Positions 62,262-64,000 of a stretch of 64,000 nt of DNA are shown here, piece by piece. This stretch comes from Alphaproteobacteria bacterium. GTDB lineage: Bacteria; Pseudomonadota; Alphaproteobacteria; SMXP01. The notes under the pieces are model-generated. The model was not told the origin of the DNA and ran no database searches. It saw nothing but the letters and a program-made list of their open reading frames with translations. Where the stretch lies: NCBI GenBank assembly GCA_028285305.1, contig JANQPV010000073.1:1-64000 (forward strand). Direction: 5' to 3'. The position numbers were made by a program, and so were the translations under genes. Positions within the stretch are counted from its first letter, which is position 1. Each line of letters opens with the position of its first letter.

Positions 62262-63434
62262 ATGTTGGGTGGTACACTAAAGAAGGTTGGGAGTTTGATA
62301 CTCTTCGGGCTGTTTCTTACAGGATGTGAACAGCAGTCAAGTTCCGCCCAGCAAACGTCTCAGTCAACCGCCGTGACGGTGGCCTCACCCTTGAGCCGGA
62401 CGGTCACACTCTGGGATGAGTATACCGGACGTTTTGATGCCATCGAATCTGTCGATATCCGTGCACGAGTTAGCGGATATCTGAAAGAGATTCAGTTTCG
62501 TCCCGGCGAGATGGTCGAGGCGGGTCAGGTGCTGTTCGTGATCGATCAGCGGCCCTTCGATGCGGCTTTGCAATCGGCACAAGCTGATCTGGAAGCCTCG
62601 CGCGCTCAACTAAAGTTGGCGGAGAACGAGCTGGAGCGCGCCCAACCTTTGGTCTCTAGAGGCAATATTTCCCAAAGCGCTTTTGACGAGCGGGTCCAAC
62701 AAAAGAACATTGCGAGCGCGTCCGTCAAGCGTGCGGAAGCGACGGTGACGCAGGCCGAATTGGATTTAGAGTTCACCGAAGTGAAGGCCCCAGTCTCCGG
62801 CCGCATTGGCCGAAACCTTGTGAGTATCGGTAATTTGGTGACAGGGAGCATGTCAGGCTCAACGGTGCTTGCCTCGATCGTGTCGCTGGATCCCATCCAC
62901 TTCTACTTCACCGTCAGTGAAGCGGACTATCTCAAATATGTGCGGCTCGGTAGATCCGGCGAACGAGAAAGTTCGCGCACACAAGCAAATCCTGTACAGA
63001 TCAAACTTGCCGACGAGACTGAGTTTGTGCACAGAGGCGTCATGGATTTTGTCGACAACCGTGTAAGCGACAGCAGCGGCACGGTCGTCGGCCGGGCCAT
63101 CTTGGACAATAAAGACCTCTTCCTCACCCCTGGCCTTTTTGGACGTGTCCGTCTTTTGGCGGCCGAAAACCAACAGGTCATTCTTATCCCGGACGCGGCT
63201 GTCGCGCGCGACCAAACTCGCCGTTTTGTCTACCTGGTTCAGGATGACAACACGGTAGCTGACACGCAAGTGGAACTGGGCGGCTTCTATGAAGATATGC
63301 GTATTGTGGAAAGCGGTGTGACGTCTGAAGATAAGATCGTCGTCTCGGGACTTCAGTTCCTGCGGCCCGGCGCTTCTATATTGCCGGAGACGGTAGAGCT
63401 TCAAGTTGCGAAATCCGAAGCCGGATCTCAGTGA
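62262..63434 (+). CDS. RND efflux system periplasmic adaptor lipoprotein (MexE/AcrA type)
   Basis: 390 aa. A lipoprotein signal ending in LFLTGC is followed by the adaptor architecture: barrel-sandwich halves (VDIRARVSGYLKEIQF; VKAPVSGRIGRNLVSIGNLV), an alpha-hairpin coiled coil (about 85-150) and membrane-proximal beta domains. It bridges the inner-membrane pump and an outer-membrane channel. The ATG at 62262 was chosen because the lipoprotein signal starts there; a GTG at 62211 is in frame. The pump gene starts 53 bp downstream. No outer-membrane factor gene is seen before the window ends. Confidence 0.92.
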   Translation: MLGGTLKKVGSLILFGLFLTGCEQQSSSAQQTSQSTAVTVASPLSRTVTLWDEYTGRFDAIESVDIRARVSGYLKEIQFRPGEMVEAGQVLFVIDQRPFDAALQSAQADLEASRAQLKLAENELERAQPLVSRGNISQSAFDERVQQKNIASASVKRAEATVTQAELDLEFTEVKAPVSGRIGRNLVSIGNLVTGSMSGSTVLASIVSLDPIHFYFTVSEADYLKYVRLGRSGERESSRTQANPVQIKLADETEFVHRGVMDFVDNRVSDSSGTVVGRAILDNKDLFLTPGLFGRVRLLAAENQQVILIPDAAVARDQTRRFVYLVQDDNTVADTQVELGGFYEDMRIVESGVTSEDKIVVSGLQFLRPGASILPETVELQVAKSEAGSQ

Positions 63435-63487
63435 ATGGCATCTATGCCTTTGGCACTTAGGGCTCAAAACCGATTGGCAGAACTCTT

Positions 63488-64000
63488 ATGAAATTCACTC
63501 ATTTCTTTATCGAAAGGCCCATCTTTGCCGCTGTTCTTTCGATACTGATCGTGCTGGTCGGCGGCGTATCCTTCGTTACTCTGCCGATTACTCAGTATCC
63601 GGAAATAGCACCGCCAACGATACAGGTGACAGCCTCTTACCCCGGTGCAAACGCGGAAATCGTTGCACAGACAGTGGCCACTCCGCTTGAGCAAGAGATC
63701 AACGGCGTTGAGGGCATGCTGTACATGCTCTCACAATCGACCAGTGACGGGCGCTTGACACTGACAATAACGTTCAAGCTCGGTACCAACCTCGATCAAG
63801 CTCAGGTGTTGGTTCAAAACAGGGTGGCACGGGCGGAACCGAGACTGCCCGAAGAAGTGAGAAGGTTGGGGGTGACCACCCGCAAGAACTCGCCGGATCT
63901 GATGATGGTCGTCCACCTCTTGTCACCAGACGGACGTTTCGATCAGCTCTACATTTCGAACTACGTGAATTTTCAGATTCGGGATGTGCTCAATCGCATC
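63488..64000 (+). CDS. RND multidrug efflux permease, HAE1 family (partial, runs off the window)
   Basis: The first 171 codons of an AcrB/MexB/MexF-type transporter. The N-terminus MKFTHFFIERPIFAAVLSIL includes the first membrane helix, followed by the porter-domain start LPITQYPEIAPPTIQVTASY and GANAEIVAQTVATPLEQEIN. The remaining ~870 residues lie beyond position 64000. Together with the adaptor it forms a proton-driven drug efflux pump. Confidence 0.93.
   Translation, partial: MKFTHFFIERPIFAAVLSILIVLVGGVSFVTLPITQYPEIAPPTIQVTASYPGANAEIVAQTVATPLEQEINGVEGMLYMLSQSTSDGRLTLTITFKLGTNLDQAQVLVQNRVARAEPRLPEEVRRLGVTTRKNSPDLMMVVHLLSPDGRFDQLYISNYVNFQIRDVLNRI

Overview
The window looks like chromosomal DNA from an alphaproteobacterium. 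The evidence is gene order: bamE diverging from a CBP3-type chaperone, then DUF177-plsX-fabH-ihfA-merR; rplM-rpsI and argC; and phaC, a small lipoprotein gene, aminotransferase, hom, glpX and recJ. Heme A synthase, PHA synthase and a wax-ester synthase/DGAT also fit this class. I cannot fix the genus; a Hyphomicrobiales/Parvibaculum-like lineage is a guess. There is no rRNA, integrase, transposase, CRISPR array or phage module.

Layout. 0.2-6.3 kb is housekeeping (outer-membrane assembly, bc1 assembly, fatty acid and phospholipid synthesis, IHF alpha, a MerR regulator, an L,D-transpeptidase). A tRNA-Pro(GGG) at 6.45 kb opens an accessory stretch (6.7-21 kb). It holds a large two-TIR membrane protein with paired cysteines, a pentapeptide-repeat protein with a channel-like C-terminus, a subtilase with a phosphatase, two flavin oxidoreductases, an AAA ATPase and an unknown membrane protein. 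21-28 kb has ctaA and a phosphate group: pstS with a candidate Pho box, a secreted NTF2-like protein and two OprP/OprO-type porins. 28-31 kb has two crotonases and rplM-rpsI. 31.3-37 kb is an iron locus (unknown periplasmic protein, PKHD hydroxylase, FbpA/FbpC/FbpB) carrying three Fur-like boxes and lying between rpsI and argC. 37-39 kb is argC and asd, followed by a decayed stretch with an SRPBCC pseudogene. 40-53 kb has a wax-ester synthase, a gamma-glutamyltransferase-like enzyme, a TetR/membrane-protein pair with twin operators, PHA synthase and the hom-glpX-recJ group. 53.9-61.7 kb has two tandem secreted TPR-CHAT (caspase-like) proteins and a secreted DUF900 alpha/beta hydrolase. The window ends inside an RND efflux operon.

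The best candidate for an undescribed system is the exported cassette at 53.9-61.7 kb. Both CHAT genes keep a His-Cys dyad, both have a TTGGCG-N17-TTTAAT promoter, and their last ~120 residues are almost identical despite many synonymous differences. The hydrolase behind them has an acidic linker between its helical N-terminal part and its catalytic domain. A protease-effector relationship is an inference, not shown. Second is the TIR protein: a degenerate N-terminal TIR-like domain and a complete C-terminal TIR domain flank a predicted periplasmic coiled coil with five Cys pairs and a repeated C-x-P-A-R motif. Also notable are Lys/Arg/Ala/Pro-rich tails on both storage-polymer enzymes (C-terminal on the wax-ester synthase, N-terminal on PhaC).
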